A stretch of DNA of 64,000 nucleotides from Hyphomicrobiales bacterium (GCA_900467745.1 UBQW01000005.1:28675-92674), one strand, 5' to 3'; numbered from the stretch's first letter, positions 34,627 through 43,514 are shown. Translations and numbers: made by a program. Notes: a model not told the origin generated them from the letters alone.

Positions 34627-34740
34627 CTCATTCCTGTGCTTGTCACAGGAATCCAGCCACGGCGCGTCCGCGCCGTGAATGAGCCCTTCGCGCCCAAGGA
34701 CTTGGGCGCACTGGATTCCTGTGACAAGCACAGGAATGAG
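34627..34740. repeat. Three-hairpin intergenic palindromic element
   Basis: Perfect 30-bp inverted repeats at 34627-34656 and 34711-34740 (outer bases CTCATTCCTGTGCTTGTCAC) enclose two inner hairpins: CACGGCGCG-TC-CGCGCCGTG and GCGCCCAAG-GA-CTTGGGCGC. The cruciform design is typical of the short palindromic elements scattered in rhizobial intergenic DNA. It lies in the 225-bp gap between the dsbA-like gene and smc and would fold in their transcript. Confidence 0.8.
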
Positions 34741-34782
34741 GGCGAACGAAAGTATCCGCTCGCCCCAAGAAAGGCGCTCAGC

Positions 34783-35475
34783 TTAAAGCAGGCTGTCGAT
34801 AAGGGCCGACATGATGTCAACCGACATGTCTCCAGAGTAGCGCTTCCCGTTGATGAGGAAAGTCGGCGTGGCGTTGACGCCGAAATCCTTGGAACCCCGT
34901 TCCCGCGTCGCGTTCACTTCATCCAGCAGCTTCTGGTTCGTCAAGCACTTCGTGAAGCTTTCCTCACTAAATCCAGCGAGTTTGGACATCTGGAGGAGTG
35001 CGGTGCGGCCATCTTCGGCGGCGGCCCAGGTCTGCTGCTGCTTGAAGAGCATCGAGACCATCGGGAAATACTGCTCCGGGGTGCTCAGATCTTCGGGCTT
35101 GGACGGGTTGCAGCGCGCCAGCATGAAGGCTGCGGCAGCGCGCGGGTCGAAGGGGAATTCGCGGATGATGAAGCGAGCCTTGCCGGTGTCGACATACTTC
35201 TTCTTGATCTCGTCGAAGGTGGTGGTGTGGAAGTGCGCGCAGTGCGGGCAGGTCATCGACATGTATTCGACGATGGTGACCTTGGCGTCTTCCTTGCCCA
35301 GCGCCATTTCCGGCAGAGCGCCCGGCTTCAGCACGGCTTCCATATCGACATCGCCGTCGGACTTCGGAATTTCCACAGCCGCATTGGCGCTGCTGAAGAC
35401 CGCCATGCTGGCGGTCGCGGCAGCAACGCCGCCCAGGAGCTGGCGCTTGGTCAGTTGCATTTCGGACATCTGCAT
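34783..35475 (-). CDS. DsbA-family thiol-disulfide oxidoreductase
   Basis: A 230-residue periplasmic protein. ATG 35475 is preferred because GAGGA lies 4 bp before it. The N-terminus (TKRQLLGGVAAATASMAVFSSANAA) is an export signal with adjacent charged residues; KR rather than RR makes Tat export doubtful. The thioredoxin-fold active site is CPHC (residues 76-79) in VEYMSMTCPHCAHF, and the cis-proline segment is FGVNATPTFLINGKRYSG. It would oxidise or isomerise disulfides of exported proteins. It sits between the dciA-like gene and smc, a conserved rhizobial order. Confidence 0.88.
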   Translation of the reverse strand: MQMSEMQLTKRQLLGGVAAATASMAVFSSANAAVEIPKSDGDVDMEAVLKPGALPEMALGKEDAKVTIVEYMSMTCPHCAHFHTTTFDEIKKKYVDTGKARFIIREFPFDPRAAAAFMLARCNPSKPEDLSTPEQYFPMVSMLFKQQQTWAAAEDGRTALLQMSKLAGFSEESFTKCLTNQKLLDEVNATRERGSKDFGVNATPTFLINGKRYSGDMSVDIMSALIDSLL

Positions 35476-35658
35476 AATTTCCTCATAAACGAGAGTAGCG
35501 GCTGGAAGTGCGATATAACGGCTGATGGCCGCGAACAAGGCACGCGTGAACGAGTTTCTTCAAACAATTGTGACCTTGATGGGACGAAGGGGCGGGAGTG
35601 GCAAGCAACTCTTGATTTTATTTGGCGCGGAAGGTGGCTGAATCTCTTCCAAGGCTGG

Positions 35659-36147
35659 TCAGCGCCCCTTCTTCCCCAACACCGCCGTGCCCAGCCGCTT
35701 CACCGCCTCGCGCAGCTTCTCATTGTCGATGCCCTCCATCATCCCCTCCAGCCGGCGGGCCGCCTCGCCTTTCAGCGGCGGTGGGGTGCGGGAGCGTTTG
35801 AAGGCCTGGGAGACCGGCTTTTGGACGATGCGAATCTGGTGGACGGCGGAGAAGCCGAAGAAGCTGTTGATGCGCTGGATGAGCTCGCCCTGCGCATGGG
35901 TCAGGAACAAAGCGCGGGCGCCTTCGCAGGCGATGGTCAAAACGCCGGGGCGGAAGCTGCCGTCGTCGCCGCCGCGCGCCCAGGCGATCTTTTCCGGGCG
36001 GGTGCAATCGGCGAAATCCTCGCCGGCGATCTCGTCCCAGGAGCCGAGCAGCGCCGTGTTGATGCCGGCGCGCTTGGCGAGCACGGGGTCGATCAGGCCG
36101 TTGGCCAGTTCGGAGATCTGTTTTTCACCTTTGCGTGGATAACTCAT
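35659..36147 (-). CDS. DciA-like DUF721 protein
   Basis: A 162-residue basic protein. The pattern LIDPVLAKRAGINTALLGSWDEIAGEDFADCTRPEKIAW followed by VLTIACEGARALFLTHAQGELIQRINSFFGFSAVHQIRIVQ is the DUF721/DciA domain, which binds and loads the replicative helicase DnaB in bacteria lacking DnaC. The basic disordered C-terminus is common. It is divergent from mutY (95 bp apart) and leads the dsbA-like and smc genes; a conserved order in Rhizobiales. Role in helicase loading is from family knowledge. Confidence 0.8.
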   Translation of the reverse strand: MSYPRKGEKQISELANGLIDPVLAKRAGINTALLGSWDEIAGEDFADCTRPEKIAWARGGDDGSFRPGVLTIACEGARALFLTHAQGELIQRINSFFGFSAVHQIRIVQKPVSQAFKRSRTPPPLKGEAARRLEGMMEGIDNEKLREAVKRLGTAVLGKKGR

Positions 36148-36241
36148 GGAAACCTTTGGATGCCGCCGCTATCGGGCGCCGCCGCCTTGATCGGGCGACA
36201 ATGCTTCGCCAAGTATAGGGCACTTCCCCTCCGCACGGCAA

Positions 36242-37339
36242 ATGATGACCTTAAAGACCACCACCGCCCCCTCCGCAAAGCCCCTGCTCGACTGGTACGA
36301 CCGCCATCACCGCGACCTGCCCTGGCGCGTTTCGCCGCCGATGGCAAAGCGCGGGATCAAGGCCGATCCCTATCATGTGTGGCTCTCCGAGGTCATGCTG
36401 CAGCAGACGACTGTTCCAGCCGTCAAAGCCTATTTCCTGAAATTCCTCGCGCGCTGGCCGACGGTTGGCGATCTTGCTGCCGCACCCAGCGAGGACGTGA
36501 TGGCGGCATGGGCGGGGCTTGGCTATTACGCGCGGGCCCGCAACCTGAAGAAATGTGCCGAGGCCGTGGCATACGATCATGGCGGTATCTTTCCAGATAC
36601 GGAGGAAGGGCTGAAGGCGCTGCCGGGGATCGGCGATTATACGGCAGCGGCGGTGGCGGCGATCGCGTTCAACCGGCAGGCTGCCGTGATGGACGGCAAT
36701 ATCGAGCGGGTGATTTCGCGTCTCTATGCGATCTCGACGCCGCTGCCTGCAGCCAAACCCTTGATGAAGCAGAAGGTGGCGCTGCTGACGCCGGCGGACC
36801 GGCCGGGCGATTTCGCGCAGGCGATGATGGATCTCGGCGCCACGATCTGTACGCCGAAGCGGCCCGCCTGCGCGCTCTGTCCCTTCAACGGATCGTGCGA
36901 GGCGCTGGCGCTGCACGATCCCGAGCATTTTCCGGTCAAGGCCGCCAAGAAGGCCAAGCCCGTTCGCGTTGGTGCTGCCTTCGTGGCGGTGACATCAGAT
37001 GGCGAAGTGCTGTTGCGGCGCAGGATCGAGAGCGGGCTGCTTGGCGGCATGACCGAGGTGCCGACGACGGGCTGGACGGCGCGGATCGACGGCGAGACCT
37101 CGGCGGAGGCGGCCCCGTTCCCGGCCGACTGGCAGCCATCGGGCACCGTCACCCATGTCTTCACCCATTTCGAGCTCAGGCTTTCGATCTGGCGCGTGGC
37201 GATCCCCGCCAAGATCGAAGGGGATGACGGATGGTGGGAGCCGGTTACAAATCTTGACGCGCAGGCATTGCCCACAGTCATGAAAAAAGCGATCACAGCG
37301 GCTATTCCACGCGCGTTTCAACAGTCCAAGGACGGATAA
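36242..37339 (+). CDS. mutY: Adenine DNA glycosylase MutY
   Basis: A 365-residue base-excision enzyme that removes adenine mispaired with 8-oxoguanine. The catalytic glutamate is E50 in SEVMLQQTTVPA; the helix-hairpin-helix is LPGIGDYTAAAV (127-138) and the catalytic aspartate D151 lies in VMDGNIERV. Four cysteines (203, 210, 213, 219; C-x6-C-x2-C-x5-C) bind a [4Fe-4S] cluster. The C-terminal NUDIX-like domain ends with VTHVFTHFELRLSIWRV. The stop is followed directly by the ATG of the next gene, so the two are cotranscribed. Confidence 0.96.
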   Translation: MMTLKTTTAPSAKPLLDWYDRHHRDLPWRVSPPMAKRGIKADPYHVWLSEVMLQQTTVPAVKAYFLKFLARWPTVGDLAAAPSEDVMAAWAGLGYYARARNLKKCAEAVAYDHGGIFPDTEEGLKALPGIGDYTAAAVAAIAFNRQAAVMDGNIERVISRLYAISTPLPAAKPLMKQKVALLTPADRPGDFAQAMMDLGATICTPKRPACALCPFNGSCEALALHDPEHFPVKAAKKAKPVRVGAAFVAVTSDGEVLLRRRIESGLLGGMTEVPTTGWTARIDGETSAEAAPFPADWQPSGTVTHVFTHFELRLSIWRVAIPAKIEGDDGWWEPVTNLDAQALPTVMKKAITAAIPRAFQQSKDG

Positions 37340-37948
37340 ATGCCTATTGATCATATCGTTTTCGATATCGGAAAAGTTCTTATCCATTACGATCCGAACA
37401 TTCCCTTCAGCCGCATCATTCCGGATGCGACCGAGCGGCAGTGGTTCTTCGACAACGTCTGCACCCACGACTGGAACATCGAGCAGGACCGCGGCCGCAC
37501 ATGGGCGGATGCCGAGGCTCTGCTGATCGAAAAGCATCCCGACCGCGAGGAGCACATCCGCGCCTTCCGCAAGCACTGGCACGAGATGGTGTCGCATTCC
37601 TACGACGACAGCGTCGCCATCATGGAAGGGCTGATTGCCGAAGGCCGCGACGTGACGATGCTGACCAACTTCGCTTCCGACACGTTCCGCGAGGCGCAGG
37701 TGCGCTTCCCCTTCCTCACCAAGCCGCGCGGCGTCACCGTCTCGGGCGATATCGGCCTGATCAAGCCCGACATCGCGATCTATGAAGCGCACACAGAGAG
37801 CTTCGGCCTCAATCCGGCGGCAACGATCTTCATCGACGATTCGGCACCCAACATCGAAGGCGCCAAGAAGGCGGGATGGGACGCGGTGCTCTTCACCAGC
37901 GCCGAGCAGCTGCGCGCCGATCTCTTGGAACGTGGCGTGAGGGTCTGA
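37340..37948 (+). CDS. HAD-family phosphatase, YihX-like
   Basis: A 202-residue haloacid dehalogenase-fold hydrolase beginning at the base after the mutY stop. Motif I is FDIGKVLIHYD (nucleophile D9; the usual second aspartate is glycine, as in the YihX-like subgroup). Motif II is MLTNFAS, motif III is GLIKPD, and the final acidic motif is FIDDSAPNIEGAKKAGW. It probably dephosphorylates a sugar phosphate such as glucose-1-phosphate, but substrate is not determinable. It is followed closely by a SnoaL-like gene. Confidence 0.88.
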   Translation: MPIDHIVFDIGKVLIHYDPNIPFSRIIPDATERQWFFDNVCTHDWNIEQDRGRTWADAEALLIEKHPDREEHIRAFRKHWHEMVSHSYDDSVAIMEGLIAEGRDVTMLTNFASDTFREAQVRFPFLTKPRGVTVSGDIGLIKPDIAIYEAHTESFGLNPAATIFIDDSAPNIEGAKKAGWDAVLFTSAEQLRADLLERGVRV

Positions 37949-37950
37949 CC

Positions 37951-38316
37951 ATGGCATTCGATCCAGTCAAGGAAGTCACCCTGTTTCACGACGCAATCAA
38001 CAGGCTCGATTATCAAATGATCGAGGACTATTTCGCCGAGGACGCGACCTATGTGTCCAACGGCGTGGGCAGTCTTTCGGGCCGCGACGAGATCATGACG
38101 GCGTTCCGCAAATATTTCGACGACTATCCCGATCAGACGGCCTTCAACACGCTTGTCGAGCGCGTCAGCCCCTATGCCGGACGCGCGGTATGGTCGGTGC
38201 GCGCCACCCACAGCAAGACCGGCAAGCCGCTGGTGCGCGAGGGCGAGGAAACGATCACCTTCAACGAAGAAGGACGCGTGACGCGGGTGGATGTGAAGGA
38301 CTACCAGGACTTCTAA
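37951..38316 (+). CDS. SnoaL-like nuclear transport factor 2-fold protein
   Basis: A 121-residue protein from ATG 37951, 2 bp after the HAD gene. The N-terminal helix and motif LFHDAINRLDYQMIEDYFAEDATYVSNGVGSLSGRDEIMTAFRKYF, and the strand WSVRATHSKTGKPLVREGEETITFNEEGRVTRVDVKDYQDF, match the SnoaL/NTF2 fold, which forms cone-shaped dimers with an internal pocket. Function cannot be read from this; family members include isomerases and hydrolases. It is the last gene of the mutY unit. The 157 bp after it hold an EcfG-like promoter. Confidence 0.8.
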   Translation: MAFDPVKEVTLFHDAINRLDYQMIEDYFAEDATYVSNGVGSLSGRDEIMTAFRKYFDDYPDQTAFNTLVERVSPYAGRAVWSVRATHSKTGKPLVREGEETITFNEEGRVTRVDVKDYQDF

Positions 38317-38383
38317 GCCGGAGAAGCTTCCAGGCCTCCCTCCGTCCCCCGCGAAGAGAAACCGCAAATCTCTCATCGCCTTA

Positions 38384-38408
38384 GGAACAATCAGCGCCGT
38401 TGACGGTT
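38384..38408 (+). promoter_or_regulatory. Candidate EcfG-type stress promoter
   Basis: GGAAC at 38384-38388, 17-bp spacer, GTT at 38406-38408. It matches the EcfG/RpoE2 consensus and has the same spacing as the sites at 27,420 and 54,695. It lies 69-93 bp upstream of the small membrane protein gene. Confidence 0.65.
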
Positions 38409-38476
38409 TTGTGAGGACCCGCGCATGACGCGGTTTCGAGCAAACGATAAGTCAGCCGTGCTGACGGGAGGTTATG

Positions 38477-38554
38477 ATGGGTAGAGGTATCTTGCTGTGG
38501 TTTCTGGGCGTTCCGATCCCGCTGATCCTGATCATCCTGCTGTTCTGGCACTAG
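38477..38554 (+). CDS. Tiny membrane protein (25 residues)
   Basis: A 25-residue protein MGRGILLWFLGVPIPLILIILLFWH with GGGAGG 5 bp upstream of the ATG. It is a single hydrophobic segment with a glycine-proline turn. It ends 10 bp before the next membrane protein gene, and both appear to be driven by the EcfG-like promoter at 38,384. Short proteins with this MGRGILLW...GVPIP pattern recur in rhizobia, often in stress operons, and their function is unknown. Confidence 0.7.
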   Translation: MGRGILLWFLGVPIPLILIILLFWH

Positions 38555-38564
38555 GGGGTCGGCG

Positions 38565-39476
38565 ATGTCCTTTACCTCCTCCACCGTGGTGACCGACGCA
38601 CCACTGGAATCATCGGCTCCCGCCGTCAGCTGGGGGCCGATCATCGCCGGCACGCTGGCAGCCACCGCGATCTCGCTGATCTTCATCCTGATCGGCTCCG
38701 GCCTTGGCCTGACCATGGTATCGCCTTGGTCGCATGACAACGCCTCGCTGACCACGATCGGCGCAACGGCCGCGATCTGGCTGATCGTCGTGCAATGGGT
38801 CTCGGCCGCACTCGGCGGTTATCTCACCGGGCGGTTGCGGACCAAATGGGTCGGCGTCCACACCTACGAGGTCTTCTTCCGCGACACCGCGCACGGCTTC
38901 CTCTCCTGGGCGCTGGCAACAGTGGTTGTTGCCGGATTGCTGGGATCGGCGCTGTCATCGGTGATCAGCACCGGTACGCAGGCCACCGCAACAGCGGTGG
39001 GTGCGGTCGGCGCCGCGGGTGCCGGGGCGGCTGTCAGCGCCAGCGATGGCGCGAGCGGTTTCTCGCCGGCCTACTTCACTGACGCCTTGCTGCGCCCGGC
39101 CAATACGGCGCCGGCGGCCGGCAACCAGAGTGACGAAGCGGTCAATGCCCAGGTGACGCGTGTGCTGGTGAACGGCATTGTCGACGGCAAGCTTTCGGCC
39201 GATGATCAGGCCTTTGTCGAGCAGGTGGTTGCTGCCCGCACCGGCCTTTCCGCGACCGATGCCAAGGCACGCGTCGATGCCGTCATGAAGCGGATCGACG
39301 ACGCCAAGCTTGCCGCCAAGGAGGCTGCGGATAACGCCCGCAAGACGGCTTCGGCGGTTGCCCTGTTCGGCGCGCTGTCGCTGTTCGTCGGCGCCTTCAT
39401 CGCCAGTGTCGCCGCCGCGATCGGCGGGCGCCAGCGCGACGAGGACGAAGAGCGGATGGCGTTGCTGCGCCGCTAA
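38565..39476 (+). CDS. Membrane protein of probable stress operon
   Basis: A 303-residue protein. Four hydrophobic segments can be seen: about residues 24-50 (GPIIAGTLAATAISLIFILIGSGLGL), 65-85 (TIGATAAIWLIVVQWVSAALGG), 110-140 (FLSWALATVVVAGLLGSALSSVI) and 270-290 (VALFGALSLFVGAFIASVAAAIGG). Between them is a glycine/alanine linker and a charged helical part with DAKARVDAVMKRIDDAKLAAKEAADNARKTA. Function unknown. It follows the tiny membrane protein with an EcfG-like promoter upstream and ends at a good terminator. Confidence 0.75.
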   Translation: MSFTSSTVVTDAPLESSAPAVSWGPIIAGTLAATAISLIFILIGSGLGLTMVSPWSHDNASLTTIGATAAIWLIVVQWVSAALGGYLTGRLRTKWVGVHTYEVFFRDTAHGFLSWALATVVVAGLLGSALSSVISTGTQATATAVGAVGAAGAGAAVSASDGASGFSPAYFTDALLRPANTAPAAGNQSDEAVNAQVTRVLVNGIVDGKLSADDQAFVEQVVAARTGLSATDAKARVDAVMKRIDDAKLAAKEAADNARKTASAVALFGALSLFVGAFIASVAAAIGGRQRDEDEERMALLRR

Positions 39477-39496
39477 ACGGTGAAGCTCAAGAACTG

Positions 39497-39534
39497 AAAA
39501 GACGCTCGGAGCGATCCGGGCGTCTTTTGTTTTT
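39497..39534 (+). terminator. Terminator after membrane protein
   Basis: AAAAGACGCTCGGA (39497-39510) pairs with TCCGGGCGTCTTTT (39515-39528) with one G-T pair around a 4-nt loop, followed by GTTTTT. A second GC-rich hairpin (CGCCCGGG...CCCGGGCG, 39,557-39,579) stands between it and the convergent ccrM gene. Confidence 0.85.
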
Positions 39535-39650
39535 CTCGGAAGTCCAGAACTGAAGACGCCCGGGGTATGATCCCGGGCGCCTTTTGCCGTCTTCCGCAAC
39601 TGGAGGTACAAAAACCGGTCGACGGCAGTCTCGATCGGGCCTTTCGCGGA

Positions 39651-40784
<1,134 letters not shown>

Positions 40785-40823
40785 TTAACTCGCTCATACA
40801 CATTACGCTCTTTACTGTCTGTT

Positions 40824-40901
40824 ATGGTTACTCATCTTGGTTACCAAAGCCTGAACCGGGGTACGATTTCGGGAAAAAATGGTGTTTGTCTATTCAGAAT
40901 C
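40824..40901 (-). promoter_or_regulatory. ccrM promoter region with CtrA-like half-sites and a GANTC
   Basis: On the minus strand GTAACCAA (40844-40837) and GTAACCAT (40831-40824) repeat with 13-bp phasing; both are close to the TTAACCAT half-motif of the cell cycle regulator CtrA. A GAATC (GANTC, 40897-40901) lies about 115 bp upstream of the ATG. In Caulobacter ccrM is controlled by CtrA and by GANTC methylation; the same logic is inferred here. Confidence 0.45.
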
Positions 40902-40955
40902 GTTGGCATCGCCATGAACGGCCGCCGCCGTGACTGCCGTTCATGGCGCGTTTAT

Positions 40956-41351
40956 TCACAAATCGAGCAGGCCTGTGCCGTAGGAGTTATCGATTACGCA
41001 GAGCCACTTCCCATCGGCATCTCGCCTGAAAACATAGGTTGCGCGCCGGGTCATCGATGATGGCAAGTTGTCTTTGCCACTCGTCTGGAGTCTCGTCTCC
41101 ATGATCACCAGCGCGGTATCAGCGCCCTCAACGACATGCATTTCGCCCTGCGTGACGACGAGACTGTGATCGAAATACTCGGCAATCGCAACGAACGCCC
41201 GGCGTATCTGTTCCTTACCGGATGCCGTCAGGCCCGGCTTGACGACAAGCGTCGCATCCTCGGCATAAAATTCCATGAGTGCATCGAAATCCTCGGCGCC
41301 GATGGCACGATCGGCCGCTTCGATCAGCGCCTTGAGTGGATGTGATGACAT
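40956..41351 (-). CDS. SnoaL-like/DUF4440-type protein
   Basis: A 131-residue protein of the NTF2-like superfamily: LIEAADRAIGAEDFDALMEFYAEDATLVVKPGLTASGKEQIRRAFVAIAEYF and the strand-rich MHVVEGADTALVIMETRLQTSGKD...RRATYVFRRDADGKWLCVIDNSYG. It is likely a small pocket-forming protein of unknown substrate. AGGAGACAC is visible before the start. It is preceded by a leftward terminator (41,394-41,418), so it is probably transcribed alone. The gap of 174 bp to ccrM is its downstream side. Confidence 0.8.
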   Translation of the reverse strand: MSSHPLKALIEAADRAIGAEDFDALMEFYAEDATLVVKPGLTASGKEQIRRAFVAIAEYFDHSLVVTQGEMHVVEGADTALVIMETRLQTSGKDNLPSSMTRRATYVFRRDADGKWLCVIDNSYGTGLLDL

Positions 41352-41393
41352 GGGTGTCTCCTTTGTTGGTAGCGATCCCAGGAGACAGACATG

Positions 41394-41418
41394 AAAAACC
41401 CGCCTCCATGGGCGGGTT
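41394..41418 (-). terminator. Leftward terminator
   Basis: On the minus strand AACCCGCC (41418-41411) pairs with GGCGGGTT (41404-41397) over CATGGA, followed by TTTTT. It would end the leftward NIPSNAP/ABM transcript before the SnoaL-like gene. Confidence 0.75.
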
Positions 41419-41572
41419 GCAGTTCGGAAATCCGGACGCGCGCTAACCCACCCTCGACTGGACGGCGATAATAATCAGCGAAGCGAATGCGAACAGGCTT
41501 TCCATGGAAGCAGTTATAAGTTGCCCGCGAGACTTGTCCATCGGAAAGACCGCCATCGACATTCTCGACCGA

Positions 41573-41923
41573 CTAACCCACCACATCATGCACCGCCCGG
41601 CTATCCGCCGGCGCCTCGTCCCGCTCGTTCATCCCGTAATCACGCACGACATGGCCGATGCGCAGGCGGTAGTCCGCGAAGATGCCACCACGGCCGGCGG
41701 CCTGGGCGGCGCGGTGGTGTTCGAGGTTGCGCCAGCGTTTGACTGCTTCCTCGTCGCGCCAGAAGGAGAGCGAGAGCAGCTTGCCGCGCATGGTCAGGCT
41801 TTCGAAGCGCTCGATGGAGATGAAGCCATCCATCTTTTCGAGCTCGGCGCGCAGTTCGCCGGCGAGGTCGAGATAGTGGCGCTCGCCCATATAGGGCAGG
41901 ACTTCGAAGATGACGGCGATCAT
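41573..41923 (-). CDS. Antibiotic biosynthesis monooxygenase-domain protein
   Basis: A 116-residue ABM-fold protein (MIAVIFEVLPYMGERHYLDLAGELRAELEKMDGFISIERFESLTMRGKLLSLSFWRDEEAVKRWRNLEHH). The ferredoxin-like dimer fold of this family includes haem-degrading and quinol monooxygenases; here the WRDEEAVKRWRNLEHHRAAQ segment is the typical signature. The start overlaps the stop of the NIPSNAP gene by 4 bp, so the two are translated together. An ArsR-type regulator is divergent, suggesting induction by a ligand. Confidence 0.85.
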   Translation of the reverse strand: MIAVIFEVLPYMGERHYLDLAGELRAELEKMDGFISIERFESLTMRGKLLSLSFWRDEEAVKRWRNLEHHRAAQAAGRGGIFADYRLRIGHVVRDYGMNERDEAPADSRAVHDVVG

Positions 41924-42249
41924 GGCAGCACCTTTGCGGCGTGGGGGAGCGAGACGTTCGTCAGGAAGATGCGGTCTTCCTTGAGGATGAAGCGTTCGCG
42001 GCGGGCGAATTCATAGTTCTCGCGGCCGAGCGGATCGGCGGCAAGGCGGGCGCGGTAGGCTTCGTAGGCGGCGAGGTTTTCGATGTTATAGACGCCGTAG
42101 GCCGTTGTCGCCGAGCCCTCGTGCGGGGCGAAATAGCCGATGAGATCGGCGCCGTTGCGCGGGATCGCCTGGCCCCAGTTGCACGCATATTCGGCAAAGG
42201 CATCCTTGTTGAACGGGTCGATTTCGTAGCGAATGAAGCAGGTGATCAT
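41920..42249 (-). CDS. NIPSNAP-family protein
   Basis: A 109-residue protein from ATG 42249 with AGGAGA upstream. MITCFIRYEIDPFNKDAFAEYACNWGQAIPRNGADLIGYFAPHEGSATTAYGVYNIENLAAYEAYRARLAADPLGRENYEFARRERFILKEDRIFL is the NIPSNAP dimeric alpha-beta barrel pattern. Biochemical function is unknown. It leads a two-gene unit with the ABM gene and is divergent from the ArsR gene, with the inverted repeat at 42,303-42,320 between them. Confidence 0.85.
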   Translation of the reverse strand: MITCFIRYEIDPFNKDAFAEYACNWGQAIPRNGADLIGYFAPHEGSATTAYGVYNIENLAAYEAYRARLAADPLGRENYEFARRERFILKEDRIFLTNVSLPHAAKVLP

Positions 42250-42302
42250 CACTCTTTCTCCTTGGTTGGAGAATGGTTTTGCCATGTTGCGGGACGGAGA
42301 TG

Positions 42303-42320
42303 CTTCGACTACGGTCGAAG
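42303..42320. promoter_or_regulatory. Inverted repeat, likely ArsR-family operator
   Basis: CTTCGAC-TACG-GTCGAAG is a perfect 7-bp inverted repeat with a 4-bp centre in the 102-bp gap between the divergent NIPSNAP and ArsR genes. Size and location fit the dyad bound by a dimeric ArsR-type repressor. Confidence 0.65.
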
Positions 42321-42351
42321 TATGGAAGATGACATCCTGAGGAGGTGAGCC

Positions 42352-43050
42352 GTGAAGGAAGGACCTGATATCGCCCAGATCGGCGCGCTGATCGGCGATC
42401 CCGCCCGCGCCAACATGCTGGCCGCGCTGACTGGTGGCAAGGCGCTGACCGCGACCGAGCTTGCCGCGGTCGGCGGCATCACGCTGCAGACGGCGAGTGC
42501 GCATCTCGCCAAGCTCGAGGCCGGCGGGCTGCTTCTTCCCCGCAAGCAGGGGCGGCATCGCTATTTTACACTTGCAGACGAGGCGGCGGCGCGGCTGATC
42601 GAAAGCATGATGGGCTTTGCCGCGAGCCGCGGGCATCTGCGCCACCAGCCGGGACCGAAGGAGCCGGCGCTGCGCAAGGCGCGGATCTGCTACGACCATC
42701 TGGCCGGCGATTACGGGGTGCGGATGCTGGATAGTCTCGTCGCCAGGCGCGCGATCGATGCCGTAGGCGACGGGCTGGCGCTGACCGCGAAGGGCGAGGA
42801 GACGTTCCAGTGCATCGGGATTAATGTCGCCGACCTCAAGGCATCGCGGCGGCCGCTCTGCCGCTCCTGCCTCGATTGGAGCGAGCGGCGAGCGCATCTG
42901 GCGGGCAGCCTCGGCAAGGCGCTGCTTGCGAATTTTTTCGACAAAGGCTGGGCGCGGCGTACGGCGGGCAGCCGCTCTGTGATCTTTTCACCTGATGGAG
43001 AGCGGCAGTTCCTGGCGCTGTTTCCGGTGGAGACGCCGGTCGCGGCCTGA
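42352..43050 (+). CDS. ArsR-family transcriptional regulator
   Basis: A 232-residue protein from GTG 42352 with GAGGAGG upstream. The winged helix-turn-helix is in the first 80 residues: IGDPARANMLAALTGGKALTATELAAVGGITLQTASAHLAKLEAGGLLLPRKQGRHRYFTLADE. A longer than usual C-terminal part (residues 100-232) contains RRPLCRSCLDWSERRAHLAGSLGKALLANFFDKGW with a CxxC, possibly a sensor for metal or thiol. It is divergent from the NIPSNAP/ABM operon and probably represses it through the 42,303 dyad. Confidence 0.9.
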   Translation: MKEGPDIAQIGALIGDPARANMLAALTGGKALTATELAAVGGITLQTASAHLAKLEAGGLLLPRKQGRHRYFTLADEAAARLIESMMGFAASRGHLRHQPGPKEPALRKARICYDHLAGDYGVRMLDSLVARRAIDAVGDGLALTAKGEETFQCIGINVADLKASRRPLCRSCLDWSERRAHLAGSLGKALLANFFDKGWARRTAGSRSVIFSPDGERQFLALFPVETPVAA

Positions 43051-43087
43051 AGCGCGGCGCGCCTCAGGCCTTGTCTTTGCGTATGTC

Positions 43088-43513
43088 TCAGCCCGGCGCG
43101 ACCAGCACATCCGTAAAGCCGCGCTCGGCGATATCGTTGCAGAGTTCGCTCCATTCGCACTCGTCGCAAGCCTTGCGGATCGTGCCGAGAGCGAAATTGC
43201 GGCGCAGGCGTTTCAGCAGCGCCGCGTCGGGATAGATGCGGGTGCCCTTCCAGACCGCCATCCCCAACAGACGGCCGACGGCTTGCGCCGCCGCCCTGTC
43301 CCGCGCCACGACGCTCTCGTTGTGGCAATGCGCCGCCGTTCCTGAGAGCAGCGGCGCGCAGATGTCGTCGGGGCCATCGACCACCTCGATCTCCTCGCCC
43401 GACGACAGGCGCCGGGCGATGCGGATGTAGTTCTCGGTGAAGGCGGGCGTGTAGCCTTCGCCGACGAAGGTCAGCATGCAGAGCAGGTGGTGGGCGCGCA
43501 GGCGAACGGTCAT
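43088..43513 (-). CDS. DUF1284 protein
   Basis: A 141-residue protein starting MTVRLRAHHLLCMLTFVGEGYTPAFTENYIRIARRL, the hallmark of DUF1284, with conserved histidines and cysteines (HHLLC, CAPLL, HCHNE, CDECEWSELC) that suggest a metal or Fe-S site. Function unknown. It begins 1 bp after the bioY stop, so the two form an operon controlled by the BioR box upstream of bioY; a role in biotin-related metabolism is possible but only inferred. Confidence 0.85.
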   Translation of the reverse strand: MTVRLRAHHLLCMLTFVGEGYTPAFTENYIRIARRLSSGEEIEVVDGPDDICAPLLSGTAAHCHNESVVARDRAAAQAVGRLLGMAVWKGTRIYPDAALLKRLRRNFALGTIRKACDECEWSELCNDIAERGFTDVLVAPG

Positions 43514-43514
43514 T

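Noticed and set aside
34594..37227. 877-codon open frame on + through the repeat, dsbA-like, dciA-like and mutY genes
   Set aside because: It crosses several genes on both strands in wrong frames; its length is due to GC-rich third positions and lack of stops.
41443..41505. 20-codon leftward frame with an III run before the 41,394-41,418 hairpin, resembling an attenuator leader
   Set aside because: No ribosome site, the downstream gene is not for isoleucine synthesis, and the hairpin is sufficiently explained as terminator of the NIPSNAP/ABM transcript.
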